Shown one piece after another: positions 42,178-52,784 of a stretch of 64,000 nt of DNA. Below the pieces are notes generated by a model. It did not search any database, was not told the DNA's origin, and was given only the letters and a program-made list of their open reading frames with translations. The stretch lies in the NCBI RefSeq assembly GCF_036884655.1, contig NC_088359.1:19198501-19262500 (forward strand), given 5' to 3'. The number at the start of each line of letters is the position of its first letter. The stretch's first letter is position 1. The position numbers and the translations under genes were made by a program. This DNA is from Musa acuminata AAA Group (taxonomy: Eukaryota; Streptophyta; Magnoliopsida; Zingiberales; Musaceae).

Positions 42178-43591
42178 TGTTAGGATCAAGAGCACTAAGA
42201 GGGGGGTGAATTAGTGCAATGGAAAACTTTCAATGATTTAAAACGACGTTCGTACGATAAAAACTATTTCGGTAAGAAAGCCGATTCAGAAATCACTTTA
42301 ACTTGTGATCAAGCAAGATGCAGTTAAAGTAAAGATATAGAGGTAGTTTGCAATTGAGATAGAGAACATAATGTAATTGCAAACCGAAATACGACGTTTG
42401 TATGATAAAAGTGATTTTGGTATGAAAGCCGATTCAAAAATTGCTTTAACTTAGATTAGACGAAGTGTAGTTAAAGTAAAGCTATAGAGGCAGTTTGCAG
42501 TTAAGATAGAGAATAGAAAGTAAATGCAAACCGAGATTTAGAGTGGTTCGGTCAATCTTGATTTACATCCACTTTTGGCTTCCTCCTCCAATGAGGTCAC
42601 CGACGTCCACTAGAGGCTTTCCTTCAATAGGCGAAGGCTAACCACCTTTTTACAGTTTTACTCCTTTTGACGAGCTTAGGAGACAACCCTTACAGAATTT
42701 TCTCTCCTCTCTTGAAAGATCAAAACTTGGAAGAAAAGAGGGAGGAGAACTTCTAGCCTTTACAACACTTTTGAGCTCTAAAAATCACATAATAAGATTG
42801 GATTTTCGGTGCCCTTTCATGTAGGAAAGGGTGGGGTATATATAGGCCCCAAACTGGTTTGAATTTAGAACTAAAAAATGTCATATCTCGGATTTCTGGG
42901 TTCTTAGCGGTACTACCGCTAGACTAGGCGGTACGACCGCCTGACAGAGCTCGGAGACCGAGATCTAGTGGTACCATCGCCTGACAGGGGTGTTACCATC
43001 ACCCAGTCTCGCTCGGAGACTTAGCTCATGGGCGGTGCCATTGCCGGCCCTGGCAGTGCCACCGCCTGGTAGGAAATCTGGGTCCGAATGAGCTGATCCA
43101 TTTAGCCAATTTGGGTTTGTCAATGGCCCAATTGCCCCCAGATTAAGTTAATGGGATCACCTCCCATTCCTAACTTAATCTATATGCTAACTATGATATT
43201 TCTTAAGACATTTATTCCAACTTGCTCTGGTGCGTCAATCGCTTCTTCCGGCGAGCTTCCGGCGAACTTCCGGCGAACATCTGACGAACCTTCGACAATG
43301 CTCCGACGGACTTCCGATAAACTCCTAGACTTGCAACGATCCACTTGGTGAGTTCCAACTAGCTTCTTTGGTAAGCTCTTGGACTTGTTGGATTTGTTCC
43401 TGCAAAACCTCCGACGACCGTTCGGACTTCCGTCGAACTCTCAAACCCCCAACGTGATCATGGTCTTGACTCTAGTGCAACTCTTGCTGCATGTCTTACT
43501 TCCATCATAGTTAATCCTATATAGTTATCTCAACATATGGATTAGATAACAAATGACAATTGAATTCATCATCAAAATCTGAGATTCAACA
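42178..43591 (-). repeat. 5' LTR of E3
   Basis: 1414 bp. The minus strand starts TGTTGAATCTCAG and ends GATCCTAACA. A TATA-like TATATATA lies near 42837-42844. The hairpin array is shorter than in E2 and uses GGCGGTACGACCGCC and GGTACTACCGC variants (about 42905-43075). Confidence 0.9.
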
Positions 43592-43857
43592 TCATTGAGG
43601 AATGCGGTTTTCACGTCCATCTGCTAGATCTTATAATCATAGTGTGCTGTAATAGCCAAAAGAATTCAGATGGATTTTAGCATGACTATGGGTGATAAGG
43701 TTTCGTCATAGTCAACACCTTGCCTTTGACGATACCCTTTAGCCACTACCCTTGCTTTATAGGTCTCTACCTTTACATCTACTCTGATCTTCTTCTCAAA
43801 GATCCACTTACAACCGATGGGTACAATACCCTCTAGTACATCAACTAGGTTCCAAAC
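43592..43857 (-). pseudogene. Copia reverse transcriptase fragment between head-to-head LTRs
   Basis: 266 bases. The minus strand encodes W-N-L-V-D-V-L-E-G-I-V-P-I-G-C-K-W-I-F, K-A-R-V-V-A-K-G-Y-R-Q and Q-M-D-V-K-T-A-F-L-N, the first third of a Ty1-copia RT. It differs clearly from the E3 and T7 RTs, so it comes from another element. It lies between the outward ends of the E3 and E4 LTRs. Confidence 0.85.
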
Positions 43858-45626
43858 TGTTGAATCTCGGATTTTAATGATGAAGTCAATTGTCATTTGT
43901 TATCTAATCTATATGTTGAGATAAGTGTGCAGGATTAACTACGATGAAAGTGAGACATGCAGCAGGAGTTGCGCCGGAGTCAAGACAATGATCACGTTGG
44001 GAGTTCTAGAGTTCGACGGAAGTTCGGATAGTCGTCGGAAGTTCCGCGGGAACAAATCCGAGAAGTCCACAAGCTTGCCAAAGAAGCTCGTCGGAACTCG
44101 CCAAGTGAATCGTCGCAAGTCCAGGAGTTTGCCGGAAGTCCGCAGGAGCATCACCGAAGGTTCATCGGATGATCGACGGAAGTTCGCCGGAAGCTCGCCG
44201 GAAGAAGCGATTGACGCACCGGAGCAAGTTGCAGTAAATGTCTTAGAAAAATCGTAGTTAGCACATTGATTAAGTTGGAAATGGGAGGTGATCCCATTAG
44301 CTTAATCTTGGGGCAATTGGGCCCCTGAAAAACCCAAATTGGGCCGAATGGATCAACCCATTCGGACCCTGATTTCTGCCAAGTGGTTGAACCGCCCAAG
44401 GCAGGAGGTTGCTCCGCCAGAGCTCAGTCTCCGAGCGAGACTGGGAGGTGCAACCGCTCTAGCCAAGCGGTGGCACTGCCTGGGGCTCAGTCCTCCGAGC
44501 GAGACTAGGCGGTGCAACCTCCCCTGACAGGAGGTGGCACCGCTTGAGCTCAGTCTTCGAGCTCTGCCAGGCGGTGCAACCGCCGCAGTCAGGAGGTGCA
44601 ACCGCCTGAGCTCAATCTTCGAGCTCTGTCAGGAGGTGCAACCGCCCCTGACAGGAGGTAGCACCGCCCAGAGGCTCAGTCTTCGAGCTCTACCAGGCGG
44701 TGCAACCGCTCCAGTCAGGAGGTGCAACCGCCTGATCCCGGAATTCCGGGAATTGACAGTTTTGAGCTCCAAATTTGAACTAGGTTGGGGCCTATAAATA
44801 CCCCACCCATTCAGCATTGAAAGCACAAGAACTTACACCGAAATCTTGATCTTTTTCTGTGATTCTTAGAGCTCAAAATTGTTGTAAAGGCCAAAAGTTC
44901 TTCTCCCTCTGTTCTTCCAAGTTCTGAGTTGTAAAGAGAGGAGAGAAAATTCTGTAAAGGTTGTCTCCTAAGCCCGTCAAAAGGAGTAAAACTGTAAAAG
45001 GGTGGTTGGCCTTCGTCCGTTGAAGGAAGGCCTCTAATTGACATCGGTGACCTCATCGGTGGAGGAAGCCAAAAGTGGAGTAGGTCAAGATTGACCGAAC
45101 CACTCTAAATCTCGGTTTGCATTTACTTTGAGCATATTATCTTTACTGCAAACCTCCTCTAAAGCTTACTGCTTTCTGCGCATATACGATCGGGTTTCAA
45201 GCTTTGCAATTTTCGAATCAACGTTTAGACTTAAATCTGTTTTTTCGTACGATCATCATATTTCAGTTTGCGTTTACGTTTTGATTTCTATCTTAACTGC
45301 AAACTGCCTTTATATCCTTGCCTAAGCTACATCTCACCTAATCAAAGTGATTTACGAATCAGCATTTAGACGTAAATCAGTTTCTTCATACGAACGTTGT
45401 ATTTCAGTTTGCGCTTATATTCTGGTCTGCATCATAACTGCAAACTACCTTCATAGATTGACTTTAACGTCATATCGCTTGATCTTAAATTAAAGTAATC
45501 TTAGAATCGGCTTTCACACCTAAATCGTTTTTATCGTTCGAACGTTTTTTTTTTTTATCGTCGAAAGATTTCCGCTGCACTAATTCACCCCCCCCCCCCC
45601 CCCTCTTAGTGCTCTTGATCCTAACA
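43858..45626 (+). repeat. 5' LTR of E4
   Basis: 1769 bp, TGTTGAATCTCGG to GATCCTAACA. Hairpin array at about 44385-44735, TATA box at 44793-44800, and a C-run of about 16 near 45588-45603. Confidence 0.9.
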
Positions 45627-45640
45627 ATTGGTATCAGAGC
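45627..45640 (+). promoter_or_regulatory. Primer-binding site of E4 (tRNA-iMet)
   Basis: ATTGGTATCAGAGC directly after the LTR. Confidence 0.95.
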
Positions 45641-45676
45641 GGGGTTAAATCTCTAACGGATTAAAACCCAAGAGAG

Positions 45677-47260
45677 ATGGCATACGCCGAAAACCAAGAG
45701 GGCCATTCTATTACACGTCCAATCATGTTCAGTGGGACGGACTACACCTATTGGAAGACCCGAATGAGGATCTTTCTTATTTCTATGGATTTTGAACTTT
45801 GGAATCTTGTCGAAAATGGATTTTTGAAGCCCTCTCTTCCAGTGATCGATTGGAATGAATTGGAGAAGAAGGCTTTCGCTCTTAATGCAAAGGCTATGAA
45901 TGCCTTATTTTGTGCACTTGATACAAACGAGTTTAACCGTGTTTCGACTTGTGAAACCACATTTGATATTTGGCACACACTCGAAGTGACTCACGAAGTC
46001 ACAAGTAGAGTGAAAGAGTCAAAAATCAATCTTCTATTACACTCTTTCGAACTTTTCCGGATGAAACCGAGTGAAACCATTGGCGACATGTTTACCCGTT
46101 TCACGGATGTCGTCAACGGTTTAAAAGGACTCGGAAAAAGTTTTTTGGATTTTGAGCTCGTAAATAAGATTCTAAGATCCCTTCCTAAGAGTTGGGATCC
46201 TAAAGTCACTGCTATTCAAGAGGCAAAAGATCTAAGCAACTTCTCTCTTGAAGAACTAATCGGGTCATTAATGACCTATGAGATGACTTGCAAAGCTCAT
46301 GAAGAGCAAGAAGACATCCTTCCAAAGAACAGGAAGGATATGGCACTTAAAACTTCAGAAGGCCTCTTGAGAGAAAACTCAAGTGATGAGGACTGTGACG
46401 ATGACTTGGCACTTCTAACAAGAAAATTTAAAAAATTCATTGAAAGAAACAAGTTTAAAAATGAAACAAAAAATAAATTTGAACCCAAGAAGGACCAAGT
46501 TATTTGCTATGAGTGCAAGAAGCCGGAACACTACAAGAGTGATTGTCCCCAAGTCAAGAAGAGAACATCAAAGAAGAAGGCGCTCAAAGCAACATGGGAT
46601 GACTCAAGCGCATCCGAAGAAGAGGAGTCCAATACCGAGAAAGTTGCTCATTACGCCTTAATGGCCATTGGAGATGAGGTAACAAATTTAATAGATGCAG
46701 ATTTATCATTTGATGAATTACTAAATACCTTCCATGACTTATTTGATGAATGCAAGATTATTAGTAGAAAATACAAATTGCTAAAAAAGGAGCATGATAG
46801 TTTTACTTATAATTTTGATAAGTTAAAAACTGAATATCATGATAGTTTAAGTTCATGCACAAAATGCCATGATCTAGAAACTCTCCAAAAGGAAAACTTG
46901 CTACTTAAGGACACCTTGAAGAAATTCGAGGTTGGTAGCAAGTCACTGAACATGATCCTTGCAAACAAGGGTCACGTTCCCAAAAGAAGTGGAATCGGAT
47001 TTGTGAGAAGTCCTCACCAAAATCCAACCACCTTCATAAAAGGCCCCATCTTACATGTTCGACACCAAAGCAAATGCAACTTTTGTTGCAAATTTGGACA
47101 CAAAATACATTATTGTTCATTCAAGAAAATTAGTCCAAACAAATTAATTTGGGTTCCTAAAGGAACCATAATAAATTCTTTGCAACATGATAAACAATGT
47201 AGATCTATTTTTGAGGCACCCAAAAGCAAATGGGTACCTAAAAATCATCCTTTCCTGTAA
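45677..47260 (+). CDS. gag: Ty1-copia Gag with two zinc knuckles (E4, intact)
   Basis: 527 codons, the same length as 20557-22140 and closely similar along its length. The first CCHC box is C-Y-E-C-K-K-P-E-H-Y-K-S-D-C (about residues 278-291). The usual Gly before His is Glu and Leu is Pro, which may weaken it. The coiled-coil-like segment and second box C-N-F-C-C-K-F-G-H-K-I-H-Y-C (about 467-480) are kept. The N-terminal UBN2-like region shows D-Y-T-Y-W-K-T-R-M-R. The start is the first ATG after the primer site. Two independent intact gag frames suggest Gag was kept under selection until recently. Confidence 0.92.
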   Translation: MAYAENQEGHSITRPIMFSGTDYTYWKTRMRIFLISMDFELWNLVENGFLKPSLPVIDWNELEKKAFALNAKAMNALFCALDTNEFNRVSTCETTFDIWHTLEVTHEVTSRVKESKINLLLHSFELFRMKPSETIGDMFTRFTDVVNGLKGLGKSFLDFELVNKILRSLPKSWDPKVTAIQEAKDLSNFSLEELIGSLMTYEMTCKAHEEQEDILPKNRKDMALKTSEGLLRENSSDEDCDDDLALLTRKFKKFIERNKFKNETKNKFEPKKDQVICYECKKPEHYKSDCPQVKKRTSKKKALKATWDDSSASEEEESNTEKVAHYALMAIGDEVTNLIDADLSFDELLNTFHDLFDECKIISRKYKLLKKEHDSFTYNFDKLKTEYHDSLSSCTKCHDLETLQKENLLLKDTLKKFEVGSKSLNMILANKGHVPKRSGIGFVRSPHQNPTTFIKGPILHVRHQSKCNFCCKFGHKIHYCSFKKISPNKLIWVPKGTIINSLQHDKQCRSIFEAPKSKWVPKNHPFL

Positions 47261-48127
47261 AGACATAAAAAATTATAAGCTGGAGCAAGAAATAATATTC
47301 TGCTCCTTGGATTCTCGATATTCATGACCCAAGATCCAAAAATAACTCGCAATACTCTCTGGCCTAAATATCAGATAAAGATTAGAAATCACAAATGCGA
47401 TTTAGATACAATCCTATTTGATTTTTCAGAATTAGAAACGCATGATTCTCAATTCACATATCCTTTGGATTTTTGAACCCATCAGTTTCATCCGTTCATA
47501 ACTTTCGAATCCAACTCTATATCATTTACTAACTAAGTTTGTCATGAACTTGCAAGGCTTACCAACTTGAACAATCTATCACAAACATGTGTACAACATT
47601 GAGAGTATGCACGTTAAAAGATCTATCTTGATCGTACAAAAGTTCTCGTCTTAAAAATAAAACTCTTACGTAATTACGTAAGTAAAGTTGATTGCTCTAA
47701 ATGAAAATTCTTCTCAAGACAAAAACTCTCAAATCAGATCACACTGCGATCAGAACAAGTGCTCACCGCCTACAGGCGGTGGCACCGCCCCAGCTGGAGG
47801 TAGCACCTCCGGCTGTCACGTGTTGCAAGCAGTTGCACCGCCCCAACCAGAGGTGCAACCGCCCGCAACTCTGCCCTTTTTAACCCAAGTTAGGGCCGGC
47901 GGTGAAACCGACCCCAACTCACTCCCTTCCCCTCTTTACTCTTCCAAAGCTCCTCCATCCCCATTTCTCCCCTCATAGCATCCCAAATACCCCTCATTTC
48001 GGAGCAAAACATCAACAATCCTTCCCTCTTTTGAAGATCTCACTAAGGTATTCTCTAAGAAGCCCTTAAATTCTGTCTTTGATTCATTTACTCTTGCTCA
48101 TTACTATTCTTCTAAACAGTAGTAGTT
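47261..48127 (+). promoter_or_regulatory. Leader and promoter-like region upstream of the E4 replacement ORF
   Basis: Best-preserved copy of this region. It has a perfect 18-bp palindrome CTTACGTAATTACGTAAG (47665-47682), inverted repeats GGCGGTGGCACCGCC (near 47775-47790), a G-box CACGTG (47817-47822), TTTTTAA near 47876, a CT-rich stretch, and an intron-like GT (48048-48049) to AG (48118-48119) just before the ATG. Its middle near 47615 matches the site where gypsy A inserted in E1. Confidence 0.5.
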
Positions 48128-48705
48128 ATGAGATCTAGAAGATCCTCAAGGGACAAAGGAAAGAGAAGATTAGTAGAAGATTTTGATCTCACCCTTTTCG
48201 ATTCAAAATACCATGCTGAAAAGTTTTCCTCTTTCGAACTTAGGAGTGTCAATAAGGGAAAATATGTAGATTTAAATGAACTAAGAGACTTAGAGACAAT
48301 CCAATGGTTTGCAAACTTAGATCTACTCACTATTTTACAAATTAATGAACCCATCTATCCAAGACTTGTTAGATTGTTTTACAACAACATACAAATAGAT
48401 GAAGAAGAAAGAATGTCTACCTATCTTTTAGGACAACACATCTCCATTACGGATAAATTCATTTGCGACATGATAGGCATTCCCATAAAAAGTAGAGGAC
48501 TTTACTTTAGAGGATCATGGGATGATGAAACTATTGGAACAACATATGTTGAAGCCTTAGGAACAATTTTTGCCAATCCCAACGTAGCATTTGTTCCTAA
48601 AAGTTATGAACATCTACTACCTCTAAACACTAAAGTACTTCATCATATCCTAACTAGCATCATTCTCCCTAAACAATACCATCATGATGAAGTAAGCCAA
48701 TTAGG
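48128..48705 (+). pseudogene. E4 replacement ORF, PF20167-like, 3'-truncated
   Basis: Starts MRSRRSSRDKGKRR (Gly to Arg at residue 2) and stays open to D-E-V-S-Q-L at about residue 191. It then runs into LTR sequence of E5 that extends the frame by ~40 unrelated codons to 48835. About half of the full protein is preserved and it has no stop before the break. Confidence 0.82.
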
Positions 48706-49594
48706 AACCACCACCCAGACCACCTGGGAGACTGAGTCTCCCAAGCAGTGCCACTGCCGACCAAGCTTTCAACATCCTAGTTGGGCCTTGAATCCAACAC
48801 AAACTAGCCCAACTTCGGGCCCAGTTGGCCCTTAACAGAGTTGATGGGATTATCGCCCAATCCCAACTCCAATTGTGTGCTAACTTTGATTCCTAAGACA
48901 TATTCTAAGCAAAATAAGTTCGGTTTCTTCCGACGAGCTTCCGGTGAACTTCCGACGATCTCTCAACAATATTCCGGCGGACTCCCGGCAAGCTACTGGA
49001 CTTCACGATGATCTTCTTGGTGAGTTCCGATGAGCTTCTTTGGCAAGCTTCTGGACTCCTCGGTTGGTTCCGGTAGAACTTCCAATGAACGTCCGGACTT
49101 TCGATGAACTCTCGAACTCCCAACAAAATCGCATTCTTGACTCCGGGACTTTATTTTGTTTTATTCCTTGCTATCGTAGTTAATCTTGCATAAATAAAAA
49201 CACACTATGATCTAGAAAATTATTACTAAGCATGAATCATATCGTCCGGCATGTCATTGGTTTATCGACGCATCGTCCGATTCTTCGACGCATCATCCTC
49301 TCTTACGACCTATTGCCCAATCGGCCAGTTGACCTCCGCAACTTCGATATCCTTGGTGTAATATCCGCTCTTCTTGGCTCGATGCTGGAATCCATGGCCC
49401 GAACCTTTATGTCGATACGTCGACCGATCCTTCGGCACGATGTCTAATCTTCTGACATGTTTTCCTCTAGCCCAACATGATTCTTCCTTCTTTAAATGTC
49501 TCTCCTTGATCGAAGCATCCTGCATCACTTAAAATGTAGATCAAATCATAGACACTTATCAATTGGTTTTATCATCAAAATATGAGATTCAACA
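48706..49594 (-). repeat. 3' LTR of E5 (U3 part, truncated)
   Basis: The minus strand begins TGTTGAATCTCATATTTTGATG at 49594. It matches the corresponding part of 52785-54650 and breaks inside the GC-rich repeat block next to the E4 ORF. Confidence 0.82.
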
Positions 49595-51839
49595 ATCTCT
49601 CCCTTTTTGATGATGGCAACCAAATGATGACGGAGTTAACCTTAACTCCCCCGATCAATATGCCATATTGATAGAACCTTGAATTCAAGCTGAATTCAAG
49701 TCATTATAAATTTCATCATGAATATTTGTAACACCTCATCATGCATAACATGATCATACTTCTCCCCCTTTGTCATCAACAAAAAGGAGAATTTCCAACT
49801 ATCAAGTGTTTGAGATATAAGTTCAATTTATCGCATACTAAACATAATCTTCAGTTTTATCATCATGCAAGCTAGCAATTTGGCAAGTATTACTTCTCTT
49901 TGAAGTATGAAGGCTAGCAAGTTTTTGAAAAATAATGCAAGATAACAAGTTAGCAAGATACAATGTTTCACATGAAGCAAGCTACATGAAGTACATTTGC
50001 ATCTTCTCTTTAGATGTGCAAGCAAGTAAGCAAGTTTTTACATCTTCTTGACTTATGCAAGCTAGCTATCTTCCCCTTTGTCATTGTCAAAAAGAAGGGA
50101 AGAATACAATTTTGTATCTCTTTTTCTCTTTACAATAATTTTCAAATTATGACAAAGGTAAAGTATCAATCTTATTTGTGTATCATTATATTTTCAAATT
50201 AAAACATGCACAATTTCAAAATCTTACATTTATGTCCTTACTTCATGCATGACACAAATAAATCAATCACTATGGGCATACATGATATTCAAGCATTCAT
50301 GATATATCATTTTGACAACAAATCATAGCATTTCAAATCATGATGGTATCTAAATGTCAAATTATATCACATCCTATCATGCATGATCATAACTTCTCAT
50401 TTGTTTGCATCAACATAAATTCATGAGTATTTCATGCATAGTTTCATATCATCACATGAAAAATACCAAGAGACTTTTGGTGATGAGATATACAAATCAT
50501 GAAGACAAATTATCAATATCAAGAGACATATTATGATTCTTTTTGGATAACTCAAATAGTGAAAAGAAAGAATCATAGTAGACAATCTTGATTTATAAAA
50601 AGAATTTTCAAGTTATAATTTCAAGAAATCAAGAGAAACCATGATTCATTTTAACAAATCTCCTCTTAAATAATTAACGAAAAGAATTCTTAGGAGATCT
50701 TATAATAAAATATATTCAAATGAAATTTTAAGTCATGAATTTCGAAAAAGATATTCTCTTTCGTAAATTGCAAGAGGAAACGTAGGAGAAAAAGATTTCA
50801 ATTCATGCATAAGAAATCTTATGATTCACATAGAAAAAATCTCCTCTTTAGTAAAATACCAAGAAAAATCGTAGGAGTACAAAGAAGATATCTTGATTCA
50901 AAAAAAATCTCAAGTAATTCCAATAAACCAAGATCGTTATTTTGATAAAACTTATTCAAATTGAGATCGTCAAAATCATCAAAATCTCAATATTTCTTTC
51001 AAGAGATTCAAAATGATATAAATAATTTTATTGATCTCTTAGTGAAAAATCGATAAGATAGAGAAAAAGAAAATTTTCAAAAAAATGCTTTCCTCCTTTT
51101 GTTTCAACTTATTCATTGATTTCATCCATGCATGTTCTTTTCTTTCAAATCCATGCATCATTCATTAACACCAAAAAAGAACTTTCAAAAGATCACAAAA
51201 ATTATCATACATAAGTTTGAAATATAAACTCATTAAGCATGCTTTCAAGTCATCATTATATTTTTATTAAGATATATTTTCCTTTTTATGTGTTTCATTT
51301 AAAGTGATTGATTTCATATAAGCATGATCAAGTTTTTTTTCATATGAAAACATACATCATTGTTTAAAATCGAAAAGGCCACGTTCATTATCGTAAAAAT
51401 CAATAATCCATAAATTTTAAGAATCATCATGCATAAATTCGAAACATAAACTTATTAAGCATGATATCAAATCATTATTTCAAATCAAACATGATTTCAT
51501 TAATTATAGAGCATCTTTAATCAAAATTGAGAAACAATATGATTCATCTTGTTAGGTGTACAAGCATTAGATTTATATGTAACATTCTATTGAATTATTA
51601 AAACATCAAGCATGATTTCATAAGGCATTTTTAATCAAAATCATTTTGTTTGTTTATCATAAAATATGTAATTTTCATGATTACTTTTAAAATCACTAGA
51701 AAGGTAAGCATGATCCAATTTTATTTTTACATTTTCATTAAACATGTAATTCAAAAAAAATATATATAATTTTTCTAAACTAATTTAAGAATAACTCATG
51801 AAAAGCATTATGTAATTTTGAAATAAATTAAAGGAGTTT
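49595..51839 (-). other. E5 AT-rich 3' non-coding region
   Basis: About 2.2 kb without recognisable coding sequence. It contains a polypurine tract next to the LTR (minus AAAAAGGGAGAGAT), further tracts near 49645 and 49763, and GCTAGC-rich words (49865-50070). Most of it is similar, in inverted orientation, to 54651-56909. Confidence 0.65.
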
Positions 51840-52734
51840 CATTTAAGTTGTTTACCTCATTGTCGAATGCCGTTAAGGCATAGTTTGCCACCTCACCTTT
51901 GTTGATTTTCTTCTTGTCTTTGGATGAGCTCAATTTGTCAAAAGTCACCTTCTTCTTCTTTTTAAGTTCATTTTTAATTTTTTATTCTTGTTTTAAAAAT
52001 TTCATGAGGAGTTTAAGTTCACCATCACTTGAGCTTATGCTCGAGTAGTCTTTAATTGTTCTAAGTCCGAAATCCTTCTTGTTCTTTGGGAGTTGGTTCT
52101 CAAGTTCTTTATGTGCATTGCACGTCATTTCATAGGTCATCAAAGACCCTATAAGTTCTTTAAATGGAAAATGGTTCAAGTTCTTTGATTCTTGTATTGC
52201 CGTTATTTTCGAATCCCAATTTTTAGAAAGCAATCATAAAATCTTATTAACAAGTTCAAAATCCGAAAAACTTTTACCAAGTGCTTTTAAACCATTGACG
52301 ACATCCATAAAACGAGTGTACATGTCTCCAATGGTTTCGCTTGGTTTCATATGAAATAGTTCAAAATTGTGCATTAAAAGATTGACTTTAGAATCTTTTA
52401 CTCTACTCGTGCCTTCGTGTGTAATTTCGAGAGTGTGCCATATTTCGAAAGCCGTTTTGCAAGTAGAAACCCGATTAAATTCAGTTTTATCCAAAGCACA
52501 AAATAGAGTGTTCATAGCTCTAGCATTTAAGGAAAAAGTCTTCTTCTCCAAATCATTCCAATGGTTCATTGGAAGAGAAGACCTTCGAAAACCGCTTTCG
52601 ATAATATTCCATAAGTTCAAATCCAACGAAAGTAAGAAAACTCTCATTCAAGCTTTCCAATATGTGTAGTCCGTCCTATTGAATAAGGGAGGATGAATGA
52701 GAGAGTGACCCTCTTGAAAGCTAAAAAGAGCCAT
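51840..52734 (-). pseudogene. E5 Gag remnant
   Basis: From ATG 52734 (M-A-L-F-S-F-Q-E-G-H-S) the frame reads D-Y-T-Y-W-K-A, a TGA, then M-R-V-F-L-L-S-L-D-L-N-L-W-N-I-I-E-S-G-F (52647-52234). A second break leads to W-D-S-K-I-T-A-I-Q-E-S-K (52233-51982), and a Lys-rich region ends with A-N-Y-A-L-T-A-F near 51870. It is related to the E2 Gag but clearly diverged. No zinc knuckle is visible; that part appears deleted. Nothing of pol follows. Confidence 0.83.
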
Positions 52735-52770
52735 TTCTATTTGGGTGTTAAACCAAATATGAAAAACAAT

Positions 52771-52784
52771 GCTTTGATACCAAC
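52771..52784 (-). promoter_or_regulatory. Primer-binding site of E5
   Basis: The minus strand reads GTTGGTATCAAAGC after the LTR. TGGTATCAAAGC is one base off the tRNA-iMet complement. Confidence 0.8.

Larger units (their letters stand above)
34562..43591 (-). mobile_element. E3: SIRE-type Ty1-copia element with gag and pol (decayed)
   Basis: Minus-strand element. The 5' LTR is at 42178-43591, the primer site at 42164-42177, gag at about 42127-41150, then protease, integrase, RT and RNase H to about 38097. A 3' non-coding region follows (35061-36485), with a truncated 3' LTR (34562-35060). Gag is closely similar by eye to E2 and E4, with the same LTR type and primer site. This is the only copy here with pol, so it is the best candidate for the helper lineage. 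Stops, frameshifts and a solo-LTR insertion make it inactive. Confidence 0.88.
43858..48705 (+). mobile_element. E4: SIRE-derived non-autonomous element, 3'-truncated
   Basis: 5' LTR (43858-45626), primer site (45627-45640), intact gag (45677-47260), leader (47261-48127) and the first ~191 codons of the replacement ORF (from 48128). The sequence then joins an LTR of element E5 at about 48702-48707. Same architecture as E1 and E2. The 3' half is lost. Confidence 0.9.

Noticed and set aside
49800..51840. Protein genes in the AT-rich stretch of E5
   Set aside because: Only short frames (60-66 codons) without homology or codon bias; matched by non-coding sequence in E6.
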